From NCBI RefSeq assembly GCF_900088535.1, contig NZ_LT578417.1:1860001-1924000 (forward strand): a DNA stretch of 64,000 nt. Direction: 5' to 3'. The translations under genes were made by a program, and so were the position numbers. Positions 9,665 to 17,636 of this stretch are shown here, piece by piece. The DNA comes from Cyanobium sp. NIES-981 (GTDB lineage: Bacteria > Cyanobacteriota > Cyanobacteriia > PCC-6307 > Cyanobiaceae). Position 1 is the stretch's first letter; each line of letters opens with the position of its first letter. Under the pieces are notes generated by a model, which saw only the letters and a program-made list of their open reading frames with translations, was not told the DNA's origin and ran no database searches.

Positions 9665-10498
9665 TCAGCGGCTGTTGGGGGAGGCGTCCCGGAGTTCCGG
9701 ACGGTTCCCCCCGGGCCGGGGTCCATCGCCGTCTCCACGGCCCCCATCGCCGAACCCGAAGCCGAACCCGAAGGAGAACGGCAGCCGCCCGCCGCCTGCC
9801 CGGGGCGCCGGGCGGGGCAGGCGCACGCCCGGCACGTTGGCGTTGAGGTGGTCCTCCAGGGCGCCCTGGTCGGGGAGCCGCGGCTCGAAGCCGCGGAACA
9901 GCGGACCCTCCAGGATCGCCTGGTAGTCCTGCGGGGTGAGGGCGATCACGGTGGTGAGGTCCAGGGCCTGCAGCAACCGCAGCCGCTGGCCGCTCTCCAG
10001 CAGCAGCGGGGCCTGGCCGGTGGGTTCCCCATCGCGCAGCCGCACCAGCTCCAGGCGCCCCTCCAGGGAGGTGACCGCCGTGTCGCCGTTCTCGAAGGCC
10101 TCCAGGATGTAGTTGGTGCCGCGCACACTCACCCGCATGGAGCGGGTGCAGCCGTTCTGGCGTCCCGACACCAGCAGCTGGCCCTGATCCAGCAGCAGAC
10201 AGCCGCGGCCCAGCCTCAGGCGCGACTGGCGGTTGATGCGGGCGCCGGCGCCGGTGTGGAAGCGAAGCTGGGCCCGGGTGTCGCGGGTGCTGAGGGTCTC
10301 GGGCTCGTGGGCCACATCCTTCACCCGGGCCCGGCGCTGCTCGATGTACAGCTCGGGCCGGTCGAGGATCTGCAGCACGGTGGCCTGCACCGCGCCCCCG
10401 CTGCTGCCCTGGGCGAGGGTGCTGGCCGGCACCGCCCGGGCCGGCGCCAGCGCCAGGGGCAGCAGCAGGAGCAGGGCGCGGATCCCCCGGTTGAGCAC
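9665..10498 (-). CDS. Secreted FecR-domain protein (paralogue 1)
   Basis: A 277-residue protein with an N-terminal hydrophobic signal (IRALLLLLPLALAPARA) and a FecR-type beta-helical domain over residues ~40-170. Two Cys flank the core (GCLL...GCTRS) and could form a disulfide in the periplasm. The block VRGTNYILE is characteristic. The C-terminus is Gly/Phe/Asp/Pro-rich. It is clearly paralogous to the FecR protein at 13623-14423 (shared GQ(L/I)LVSG, GCTRS, SVRGTNYILE, YVPGV-like end). It lies alone, separated from the cyclase cluster by thiO on the other strand. Classical FecR proteins are anti-sigma regulators, but this one lacks the cytoplasmic helix and is probably a ligand or matrix-type sensor. 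Confidence 0.8.
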   Translation of the reverse strand: MLNRGIRALLLLLPLALAPARAVPASTLAQGSSGGAVQATVLQILDRPELYIEQRRARVKDVAHEPETLSTRDTRAQLRFHTGAGARINRQSRLRLGRGCLLLDQGQLLVSGRQNGCTRSMRVSVRGTNYILEAFENGDTAVTSLEGRLELVRLRDGEPTGQAPLLLESGQRLRLLQALDLTTVIALTPQDYQAILEGPLFRGFEPRLPDQGALEDHLNANVPGVRLPRPAPRAGGGRLPFSFGFGFGFGDGGRGDGDGPRPGGNRPELRDASPNSR

Positions 10499-10608
10499 GG
10501 TCCCCAGCCCCCCTGCCTGGCCTCCCCACTCTGCAGCGATCCCGCTGCTTTGGCCCGCCGCCGGCGCAGGGGGATTGGCAGGATGCCTGCGGCCTGCCGT
10601 CCCCCGCC

Positions 10609-11748
10609 GTGAGCGCCAGCGCGAATCCAGCGAGCGCCGACACCCTGATCCTGGGGGGAGGGCTGATGGGACTCTCCATTGCCCACCACCTCGCCCGCCG
10701 GGGGATGGGGGTGCGGGTGCTCAGCCGCCGCCGGCAGGAGGCCGCCGGCTTCGTGGCGGCCGGCATGCTGGCCCCCCACGCCGAAGGGCTCCGCGGGCCC
10801 CTGCTCAGCCTCGGCCAGCACTCCCTGGCGCGGATCCCCGCCTGGGTGGCCGCGATCGAGGCCGATTCCGGGCTCGGCTGCGGGCTGCGGCGCTGCGGCA
10901 TCGTGGTGCCCTTCGCCACGGCCGAGGCCAGCGACGCCTACCCCACCGCCCGCTGGGGGCAGCCGCTCGACCGCCAGGGCCTCGAGCGGGAGGTGCCGGG
11001 CATCGGCAAGTCCTGGCAGGCCGGCCTGCTCTTCCCCCAGGACGGCCAGATCGACAACCGCCGGCGCCTGATGCGGGCCCTGGAGCGGGCCTGCGTGGAG
11101 CGGGGGGTGCAGTTCGAGGAGGGGGCCGAGGTGCTGGAGCTGGGCGCCGACGACCACGGCACCCTGGCGGCGGTGCGCTGGCGCGGGGCCGACGGCCGCA
11201 CCCAGGAGCTGCCCTGCGATCGGGCCGTGCTGTGCGGCGGCGCCTGGAGCAGCCAGCTGCTGCCCCAGCTGCCGATCACCCCCGTGAAGGGGCAGATGCT
11301 GTCGCTGCAGGGACCCCGCCACGCTCTGGGGCGGGTGATCTTCGGGCCCGGAACGTACCTGGTGCCCCGCAAGGACGGCCTGGTGGTGGTGGGGGCCACC
11401 TCCGAACCGGAGGCCGGCTTCAGGCCCGGCCTCACGCCCGCTGGCCAGCGCCAGCTGGAGGAGGGCCTCACCGCCCTGCTGCCGGCGGCCGGCGGCTGGC
11501 CGTCGATGGAGCGCTGGTGGGGCTTCCGCCCCTGCACACCGGACGAGGGCCCGCTGCTGGGACCGGGCCCCATGGCCGGCCTCTGGCTGGCGGCGGGCCA
11601 CCACCGCAACGGGGTGCTGCTGGCCGCCATCACCGCTGAGCTGGTGGGGGATTCCCTGCTCGGGCAGCGCCTGCCAGCGGAGGATCAACACCTGCTGGAG
11701 GCGTTCCGCTGGGACCGTTTCAACCTGCCGGCAGGGCCCGGAGCGTGA
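10609..11748 (+). CDS. thiO: Glycine oxidase ThiO (FAD-dependent)
   Basis: ThiO oxidises glycine to iminoglycine for the thiazole moiety of thiamine. The 379-residue protein opens with an FAD-binding dinucleotide fold (LILGGGLMGLSIAHHLARRG, truncated description: GxGxxG-like at residues ~14-20), and has the family blocks AAGMLAPHAEG, PVKGQMLSL and WWGFRPCTPDEGPLLG, ending with the FAD-contacting HHRNGVLLA. The start is GTG. The 3' end overlaps the convergent cyclase gene by 29 bases. The gene interrupts the array of FecR/cyclase genes on the opposite strand. Confidence 0.92.
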   Translation: MSASANPASADTLILGGGLMGLSIAHHLARRGMGVRVLSRRRQEAAGFVAAGMLAPHAEGLRGPLLSLGQHSLARIPAWVAAIEADSGLGCGLRRCGIVVPFATAEASDAYPTARWGQPLDRQGLEREVPGIGKSWQAGLLFPQDGQIDNRRRLMRALERACVERGVQFEEGAEVLELGADDHGTLAAVRWRGADGRTQELPCDRAVLCGGAWSSQLLPQLPITPVKGQMLSLQGPRHALGRVIFGPGTYLVPRKDGLVVVGATSEPEAGFRPGLTPAGQRQLEEGLTALLPAAGGWPSMERWWGFRPCTPDEGPLLGPGPMAGLWLAAGHHRNGVLLAAITAELVGDSLLGQRLPAEDQHLLEAFRWDRFNLPAGPGA

Positions 11749-13612
11749 ACACCGGCAGCTCCCCCATGCCCTTCACCGGCAGCTCCCCCAGCGGCTGCAC
11801 CGGCAGCTCCCCGTCCACGAGCTCGGCGGTGGCGGCGTCGAAGAGGAGGGGCGTCCCTGCTGTGCGGGTGAGCCCCTCCATCCGGCTGGCCAGGTTGACC
11901 TTGTCGCCGATCACGGTGAACTCCATGCGGCGGGGGCTGCCGATCTGGCCCACGATCACCTCCCCGGAAGCCAGGCCCGTGCAGTTGTCGAGCGGCTCCA
12001 GGCCCTCGGCCTGCCAGGCGCTGTTCAGCCGGCTCAGGGCCCGCCGCATCTCGGCGGCACAGCGCACCGCGGCCACCGCCTCCGCCCGGGGCCCCCGGCC
12101 CAGCGGGGAGCCGAACACCGCCATCACCGCATCGCCGATGAACTTGTCCACGGTGCCGCCATGGGCGGTGATCACCTCCACCATCTCGCCGAGGTAGCGG
12201 TTGAGCTGGCGCACATGCAGCTCGATCTCACCACTGCCGCTGCGGCTGTTGGTGAGCTGGGTGAAGCCCTTGAGGTCGGTGAAGAGCACGGTGACGGGCA
12301 GGAGCCGGCCGCGCAGGATGCCCTCCGCCGCCGCCGGATCGGAGAGGATCTCCGCCACCACACTGGGGGCCACGTAGCGCTCGAAGGTGCGGCGCAGGCG
12401 CCGCCGCTCACGCTCCTCCGCCAGGTAGGCATCGCCGCCGTAGAGCGCCCCCAGCAGCACCAGCGCCGTGGCGGGCACCAGCAGGGGCACCCAGGTGTTG
12501 AGGCGGTCGAAGGCCAGCCAGGCGCCGGCCAGCTGCAGGGCCAGCACCAGCGCCACCAGCCCGAGCCGCCAGCCCAGGCCCGCGCGCAGCAGGGCCAGGA
12601 CGGCCACCAGCAGCACCGGCGTCAGGGCCAGCAGACCGCGGGGCAGCGGCTGGACCGGCCAGGTCTGCAGGCCATCACCCAGCAGCGAATTGGCGGTGGC
12701 GGTCGCCAGCATCTCCAGCCCGGAGAGGGTGCCGAAGGGCGTCACCGTGCCTGCCCCCCCCTGGGCGCCCACCGGCCCGATCAGCACCACCGCATCCCGG
12801 ATCAGGCTGCGCCTGGGGTGGTTGCGCCAGCGCTCCGGATCGAGCACTTCCCAGGCGGGCAGCCGCTCGAAGGAGGCCTCCGGGCCGTAGAAGTTCAGCT
12901 GGCGCCGGGCATCGGCCTGCCGGCTCACCCGGCCGGAACGCTCCAGAGCCACCTGGGAGAGGGCTGGCTGGGGCTTGGCGCCAGCCAGCGCCAGGATCCG
13001 CTCGCTGTAGGTCTGGGGGTGGCTGTGGGCCTCACCCTGGCCGCCCGGCAGGGTGTTGGTGATGCCAAGACCGCCGGGGCCGGCCGCCTCGCGCAGCAGA
13101 TCGGCGGGCGGGGCCAGGCTCAGGCCCGTGAAGCTGGTGTCGCGGATCTCCATGACCTCCGCGGCGAGGGCCACGCGGCCCCGCTGGCGACCGATGGCCG
13201 CCGCCAGTGCGGCATCGTCGGCCGGGCCCTGGCTGCTGGGGCCCTCGAAGACCACGTTGATGGCCACCGCCCCAGGACTGGCCTCCCCCAGCCGGTCGAG
13301 CAGATCGCCGTAGCGGGCCCGGGGCCAGGGGAGGGTGCTGAGCCCCTCGGCCCAGGCGGGAATCGGTTCCGCGTCCTGGGACTGGTCGGCGAACCAGGCC
13401 CCTTGCTGGAGGGTGGAATCGTCGATCGCCACCAGCACCACCGACTGGGGCACCGGCCGCCGGCCGCGCAGCCGCACCAGCTGATCCTCCAGGCCCCGTT
13501 CGAGAACGCGCAGCTGCTGCGGCGGCCGGGCCCCCAGCCCGCCCACTGTCAGGGCCAGACCACCGGAGGCCAGAGCCAGGGCCACGGTGCGGCGCAGGGA
13601 GGAAGCCATCAC
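11720..13612 (-). CDS. CHASE2-domain class III adenylate cyclase (cyclase 1)
   Basis: A 630-residue inner-membrane cyclase. After a signal-anchor (~8-26) comes an extracytoplasmic CHASE2 sensor (~30-315; blocks VVLVAIDDSTL and AVVLIGPVGA), three transmembrane helices (~325-392), then the cyclase domain (~425-590). Catalytic residues are all present: metal-binding Asp446 and Asp494, Lys490, Thr566 at the base-specifying position, transition-state Asn573 and Arg577. The Thr favours ATP, so cAMP is the expected product. The C-terminus carries three GELPV repeats. It is last of the minus-strand set FecR-cyclase-FecR-cyclase. The signal it senses is unknown. Confidence 0.92.
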   Translation of the reverse strand: MMASSLRRTVALALASGGLALTVGGLGARPPQQLRVLERGLEDQLVRLRGRRPVPQSVVLVAIDDSTLQQGAWFADQSQDAEPIPAWAEGLSTLPWPRARYGDLLDRLGEASPGAVAINVVFEGPSSQGPADDAALAAAIGRQRGRVALAAEVMEIRDTSFTGLSLAPPADLLREAAGPGGLGITNTLPGGQGEAHSHPQTYSERILALAGAKPQPALSQVALERSGRVSRQADARRQLNFYGPEASFERLPAWEVLDPERWRNHPRRSLIRDAVVLIGPVGAQGGAGTVTPFGTLSGLEMLATATANSLLGDGLQTWPVQPLPRGLLALTPVLLVAVLALLRAGLGWRLGLVALVLALQLAGAWLAFDRLNTWVPLLVPATALVLLGALYGGDAYLAEERERRRLRRTFERYVAPSVVAEILSDPAAAEGILRGRLLPVTVLFTDLKGFTQLTNSRSGSGEIELHVRQLNRYLGEMVEVITAHGGTVDKFIGDAVMAVFGSPLGRGPRAEAVAAVRCAAEMRRALSRLNSAWQAEGLEPLDNCTGLASGEVIVGQIGSPRRMEFTVIGDKVNLASRMEGLTRTAGTPLLFDAATAELVDGELPVQPLGELPVKGMGELPVFTLRALPAG

Positions 13613-13622
13613 AGAAGCCGAC

Positions 13623-14423
13623 TCAGAAGAACCGCGGGAAACTCAGGCCAGGGATCGGGAGCGAGGGGGTGACCGGCAGGCTCGGCAGGTTCACCCCGGG
13701 CACGTAGCGGCGCACGTAGCTCTCCAGCGAACCGAAAGCCGGCAGGGGGGTGCTGAAGCCCTCGAACAGTGACCCGCCGAAGATGGCGTTGTAATCGCCC
13801 GCATTGAGGCGCAGCAGGGTCAGCACCACACCGGCGGGCGACAGGGTGACGCGCTGGCCGGCCTCCACGCGCGTGCTCGGGGCAGGGGCACCGTCCTGCG
13901 GGGGTTCACCGTCCTGCACGGCTTCACCATCCCGCAGCGGTTCCACCTCCACCGCGCCCTCCAGCACGGAGAGTTCGGCCTGCCCGTCCTCCCTGACCTC
14001 GAGGATGTAGTTGGTGCCGCGCACGCTCATCCGCGCCGAGCGGGTGCAGCCGCTCTGGGGACCGGAGACGAGGATCTGGCCTTGACGGAGCAGGAAACAG
14101 CCGCTGCCCAGTCGGAGCTGGGAGAAGCGGTTCACCCGGCCGGCCGCCCCGGTGTCGAAGCGGATCTGCCCCCGGCTCTTGCGGGTGCTGATCTCCTGCG
14201 GCGCCGCGGCCCGCTGCTTCACCCTGGCCTCCCGGCCGTCGACGTAGAACTCCCGGCCATCGAGGATCTCCTGCACCGTGGCGGCCTCTCTCGCCGCAGC
14301 GGGGGTGGGCGGCAGCACGGCAAGCGGCACCAGCACCAGGGGCCACCAGACCCGCCGCAGGGGCTGCCGCAGGGGGGGCTGCCGCGGGGGGTGGGAGCGC
14401 ATCGGATCACGGAGAGCCTGCAT
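13623..14423 (-). CDS. Secreted FecR-domain protein (paralogue 2)
   Basis: The protein has an N-terminal basic region and hydrophobic signal (VWWPLVLVPLAVLPPTPAAA), a FecR-type domain and two conserved Cys (GCFLL...GCTRS). It is paralogous to the FecR protein at 9665-10498. I used the ATG at 14423, 10 bases after the cyclase-2 stop; ATG at 14402 is an alternative and gives a cleaner signal peptide. A duplicated DGE(A/P)xQDG block sits around residue 165. Ten bases separate its end from cyclase 1, so it is very likely co-transcribed with both cyclases and may deliver the signal read by CHASE2. Confidence 0.8.
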   Translation of the reverse strand: MQALRDPMRSHPPRQPPLRQPLRRVWWPLVLVPLAVLPPTPAAAREAATVQEILDGREFYVDGREARVKQRAAAPQEISTRKSRGQIRFDTGAAGRVNRFSQLRLGSGCFLLRQGQILVSGPQSGCTRSARMSVRGTNYILEVREDGQAELSVLEGAVEVEPLRDGEAVQDGEPPQDGAPAPSTRVEAGQRVTLSPAGVVLTLLRLNAGDYNAIFGGSLFEGFSTPLPAFGSLESYVRRYVPGVNLPSLPVTPSLPIPGLSFPRFF

Positions 14424-14433
14424 CGCCGCATTC

Positions 14434-16317
14434 TCACCCCGGTTCCACGGGAGGCACCGCCAACGCATGCACCTCCAGCGGGGTGGGCCACCCCTTCAGC
14501 TGGTGCCGACCAAGGGGGAGGGTGCGCACCTCCGCCGGCAGCAGGTCCCGCAGGGCGGCACTGAGCAGGATGGGGTGATCGGGGAAGCGGCGGGTGAGGC
14601 CCTGCAGCCGGCTGGCCACATTCACAGCCGCTCCCACCACCGTGAACTCCAGCCGCTGGGGGGAGCCGAGGTTGCCGGCGATCACCTCCCCCACGTGCAG
14701 CCCGATGCCCTGCTGCAGCAGCGGCAGCCCCTGGCTGGCGAGCTCCCGGTTGAGAGCCCCCAGCCGCTCCTGCATGGCCAGCGCCGCCCGCACGGCCGCC
14801 ATCGCCTCTGCGCGCTCCCCGCGGCTGCGGGGCACGCCGAACTCCGCCATCAGGGCATCACCGATGAACTTGTCCAGCAGACCGTTCTGCTCGATCACGG
14901 CGGCGGCGATCGCCGCGAAGTAGCGGTTGAGCAACGCGAACAGTTCGCCTGGGGCCAGGCGGGCGCTGAGCGCGGTGAAGCCCACCAGGTCGGTGAACAG
15001 CACCACGCAGGTGCAGCGGCGCCCTCCCAGCTCGGTGCCGAGCGGCCCGGGATCCCGCAGGATGTCGCGGAGCAGGGCTGGTGAGATCCGCCGGGCCAGC
15101 ACCTGATGCAGGTAGGCCCGCTCCCGGCGTTCGTGCCAGGCCTGGCCGCTGGCCCGCAGGCCCCCCGCCAGCAGCGGCATCGCCAGCAGCGCCGAGAGAG
15201 GGAGCCAGAGCTGCAGCAGCCCCCAGGCCAGCCCGGCCAGGAGCAGGCCGCCCGCCCCTAGCGCCAGCCCCCGGGCGACGCTGCCCAGGGCCAGGGGGGA
15301 GCCCCGCAACACGCCCCACACGCCCAGCCCCCACCCCAGCAGCACCAGCGCCGCCAGCGGATCCTCCAGGGGCGCCAGGGCGCTGCCCCGCGCCACGCTG
15401 GCCAGGGCCTCGGCCTGCACCTGCGTGCCACTGAGCGGGCCGAAGGGGGTTTCCATCTGGTCGCCGAGGGAGGGGGCCGTGACGCCGATCAGCACGGTGC
15501 GCCCCCGCCAGTAGGAGGCGGGAAGATCCGGCAGCCGCCAGGCGGGCACCAGGGGCACGCGGGCCGAGGGAGCGCGGAAGTCGATGTAGCGCGGCAGACG
15601 GGGCGGCGGCGGGGAGCTGGGCAGGAGCCGGTCCGCCAGGGGGAGGGGCGAGGGCGGCGCGAAACCGGCCAGGTGGCCCTGCAGCCAGGCCGCCCCGGGG
15701 ATCGCTTCGGTGAAGCCCTGGGGGCTCTGGAGCAGGGCGGTGAGGCCGGGGGGCGGGGCGGCCGCGGTGCTGAGCAGCGGCAGGGGGCGCCGCAGCTGCA
15801 GCAGCTCCAGTCCCTCCTGCTGCCGCTGGGCGAAGGCCGCCGCCAGCACCACGCGCTGCCGCCAGGGCCGCAGCCGCTCCGCGAAGGCGCGGTCGTCGGC
15901 GGCACCGAAGCGGCTGGGTTGGCTCAGCACCACGTTGAACAGCACCCGCTCGGCCCCCCGCTCCAGCACCCAGGCCGCCAGCTCGGCCTGCAGGGCCCGG
16001 CGCCAGGGCCAGGCCCCCATGGCACTGAGCAGGGGCGAAGCCTGGCGTTGCTCCCGCGTCAGCAGCTGATCCAGCTCCAGGGACTCGGCATCGATGCCGA
16101 GCAGCACCAGATCGGCCGCGCCGCCCGGGACCGCCCGGTCGGCGCCCAGGCCGGCGCGGATCCGAAACCCGGCCCCCCGCAGCTGGGCGTCGGCGGCCGC
16201 CAACGCCCGCCCGGGGAACCCCTGCCGCAGCGGGCCGGGCAGGGCGACCAGCACAGGCAGGAGCAGCCCCAGGATCCAGGGCTGGCGCCAGCGCGGCGGA
16301 CGGATCTCAGCCACCAC
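14434..16317 (-). CDS. CHASE2-domain class III adenylate cyclase (cyclase 2)
   Basis: A 627-residue membrane cyclase with a signal-anchor (~13-30), CHASE2 region (~35-315; VLLGIDAESLEL, TVLIGVTAPSLGD), three transmembrane helices (~320-390) and a C-terminal cyclase domain. Metal ligands Asp443 and Asp487, Lys483, Thr559, Asn566 and Arg570 are present. The otherwise near-invariant Asp of the (I/V)GDxVN block is Ala563 (VGAAVN). That residue is structural in relatives, so activity may be reduced. The start overlaps FecR protein 3 by 11 bases, indicating translational coupling. Confidence 0.9.
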   Translation of the reverse strand: MVAEIRPPRWRQPWILGLLLPVLVALPGPLRQGFPGRALAAADAQLRGAGFRIRAGLGADRAVPGGAADLVLLGIDAESLELDQLLTREQRQASPLLSAMGAWPWRRALQAELAAWVLERGAERVLFNVVLSQPSRFGAADDRAFAERLRPWRQRVVLAAAFAQRQQEGLELLQLRRPLPLLSTAAAPPPGLTALLQSPQGFTEAIPGAAWLQGHLAGFAPPSPLPLADRLLPSSPPPPRLPRYIDFRAPSARVPLVPAWRLPDLPASYWRGRTVLIGVTAPSLGDQMETPFGPLSGTQVQAEALASVARGSALAPLEDPLAALVLLGWGLGVWGVLRGSPLALGSVARGLALGAGGLLLAGLAWGLLQLWLPLSALLAMPLLAGGLRASGQAWHERRERAYLHQVLARRISPALLRDILRDPGPLGTELGGRRCTCVVLFTDLVGFTALSARLAPGELFALLNRYFAAIAAAVIEQNGLLDKFIGDALMAEFGVPRSRGERAEAMAAVRAALAMQERLGALNRELASQGLPLLQQGIGLHVGEVIAGNLGSPQRLEFTVVGAAVNVASRLQGLTRRFPDHPILLSAALRDLLPAEVRTLPLGRHQLKGWPTPLEVHALAVPPVEPG

Positions 16318-17035
16318 CCGGTTGCGGCGCCGCCCCCAGGCTCTCCAGCTCCCTGTCGATCACCGGCAGCGTGGGCATCGGGGCCGAAAAACCGTTCAGC
16401 AGGGGGCTGGAGCGGCGGCGCTGCAGCGCCTCGGCACGCCCCAGGCGGCGCGGGCTCAGCCAGGCGCCGTTCTGGTAGGTGAGCTGCTCGCCGCTGCGCA
16501 GCACGACCTCCTGACCTCCCCCCGCCTGCGCGCTCCCTGCCGGGGAGGAATCCGTGCTGACCCGCACCCGGCCCTCCCAGCTGAACACCAGCACGCGCTC
16601 GGCATCCACCTCCAGGAACACGGTGGTGCCCTCGATCGAAGCGGTGCCCACCCGGGTGCGCACCCGCAGCGGCTCACCGCCCTGGCGGCCGGGATTGATC
16701 CAGGCGATCAGCTGGCCGCGTTCCAGATCGAGCGCCGAGGGTGTGAGCCGGACCACCGCATCCCCGCCGAGCCGGAAGCTGCGGCCATTCGGCAGGTCCA
16801 CCTGCATCCGTCCGGGGCGCTGGGTGCGCAGCAGGGAGCTCCCCGGCAGCCGCTGGCCCACCCTGGCGGACCGTTCCTGATCGCCGGGCGGCCGCACGAA
16901 GGCCGGCCGGGAGGGCACATCCGCCACCGTCGGCAACGGGCGGGAGGCCTGCACCCTCGCGGCCGGGCCGATCAGGAGCGCGGTGACCGCGGCCAGCAGA
17001 GTGCCGCGCACAGGCAGCGGACGGAGGGCCGGCAT
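16307..17035 (-). CDS. Secreted FecR-domain protein 3
   Basis: A 242-residue protein with a signal peptide (GTLLAAVTALLIGPAARVQA) and a FecR domain (~65-200) containing LRTQRPGRMQVDLPNG, RVRTRVGTASIEGTTVFLEV and a GEQLTYQNG end. It lacks the paired Cys of the other two FecR proteins here and is more divergent. Its end overlaps the cyclase-2 start by 11 bases. It follows ndk by 30 bases on the same strand, so ndk may share the transcript. A role as periplasmic partner of the downstream CHASE2 cyclase is inferred from coupling only. Confidence 0.82.
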   Translation of the reverse strand: MPALRPLPVRGTLLAAVTALLIGPAARVQASRPLPTVADVPSRPAFVRPPGDQERSARVGQRLPGSSLLRTQRPGRMQVDLPNGRSFRLGGDAVVRLTPSALDLERGQLIAWINPGRQGGEPLRVRTRVGTASIEGTTVFLEVDAERVLVFSWEGRVRVSTDSSPAGSAQAGGGQEVVLRSGEQLTYQNGAWLSPRRLGRAEALQRRRSSPLLNGFSAPMPTLPVIDRELESLGAAPQPGGG

Positions 17036-17065
17036 GGGGGAGGGGCGGGCCCCCAGCGTGGCGAT

Positions 17066-17524
17066 TCAGCCCTCGCTGCGCCAGCTCTGATCGGAGGGGG
17101 TCCAGTCGCTCAGCTCGGAGGGCTGGAACCAGAGGCCGATCTCGAAGTCGGCGGTTTCGGGGGCATCGGAGCCGTGGATCACGTTGCGGCCGATGTTGAT
17201 GGCCAGATCCCCGCGGATCGTGCCGGGCTCGGCCTCGAGGGGCTTGGTGGCGCCGATGAGCTTGCGGGCACTGGCGATCACGCCATCGCCCTCCCACACC
17301 ATCGCCACCACGGGACCCGACGTGATGAACTCGACCAGGCCGGCGAAGAAGGGGCGCTCGCGGTGCACGCCGTAGTGCTGTTCAGCCAGCTCACGGCTGG
17401 GGGTGAGCTGCTTGAGGCCCACCAGCTTGAAGCCCTTGCGCTCGAAACGCCCCAGGATCTCACCCACCAGGCCCCGCTGGACGCCATCGGGCTTGATGGC
17501 GATGAAGGTGCGTTCGGCGGCCAT
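17066..17524 (-). CDS. ndk: Nucleoside diphosphate kinase
   Basis: NDK equilibrates nucleoside di- and triphosphates using a phospho-His intermediate. The 152-residue protein starts [21 protein letters not shown] and has the active-site His117 in NVIHGSD, followed by a normal C-terminus ([10 protein letters not shown]). An upstream in-frame start would add nine residues with no family match, so I chose the ATG at 17524. It is divergent from speA and lies directly upstream of the FecR/cyclase genes on its own strand. Confidence 0.97.
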   Translation of the reverse strand: MAAERTFIAIKPDGVQRGLVGEILGRFERKGFKLVGLKQLTPSRELAEQHYGVHRERPFFAGLVEFITSGPVVAMVWEGDGVIASARKLIGATKPLEAEPGTIRGDLAINIGRNVIHGSDAPETADFEIGLWFQPSELSDWTPSDQSWRSEG

Positions 17525-17601
17525 GAACTCGATGCGGCGGATCCGGGCCATCGTGTGCGCCGGGCCTGCCGCTTGGCAAGCTCACCCCTGGGCCACCTGA
17601 C

Positions 17602-17607
17602 TACATT
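17602..17607 (+). promoter_or_regulatory. Possible -10 element for speA
   Basis: TACATT lies 29 bases before the speA ATG in the ndk-speA divergent gap. No clear -35 is visible at the usual spacing, so support is weak. Confidence 0.3.
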
Positions 17608-17636
17608 CCTTCACGTTCCAAGCACGGTGCCGGGCC

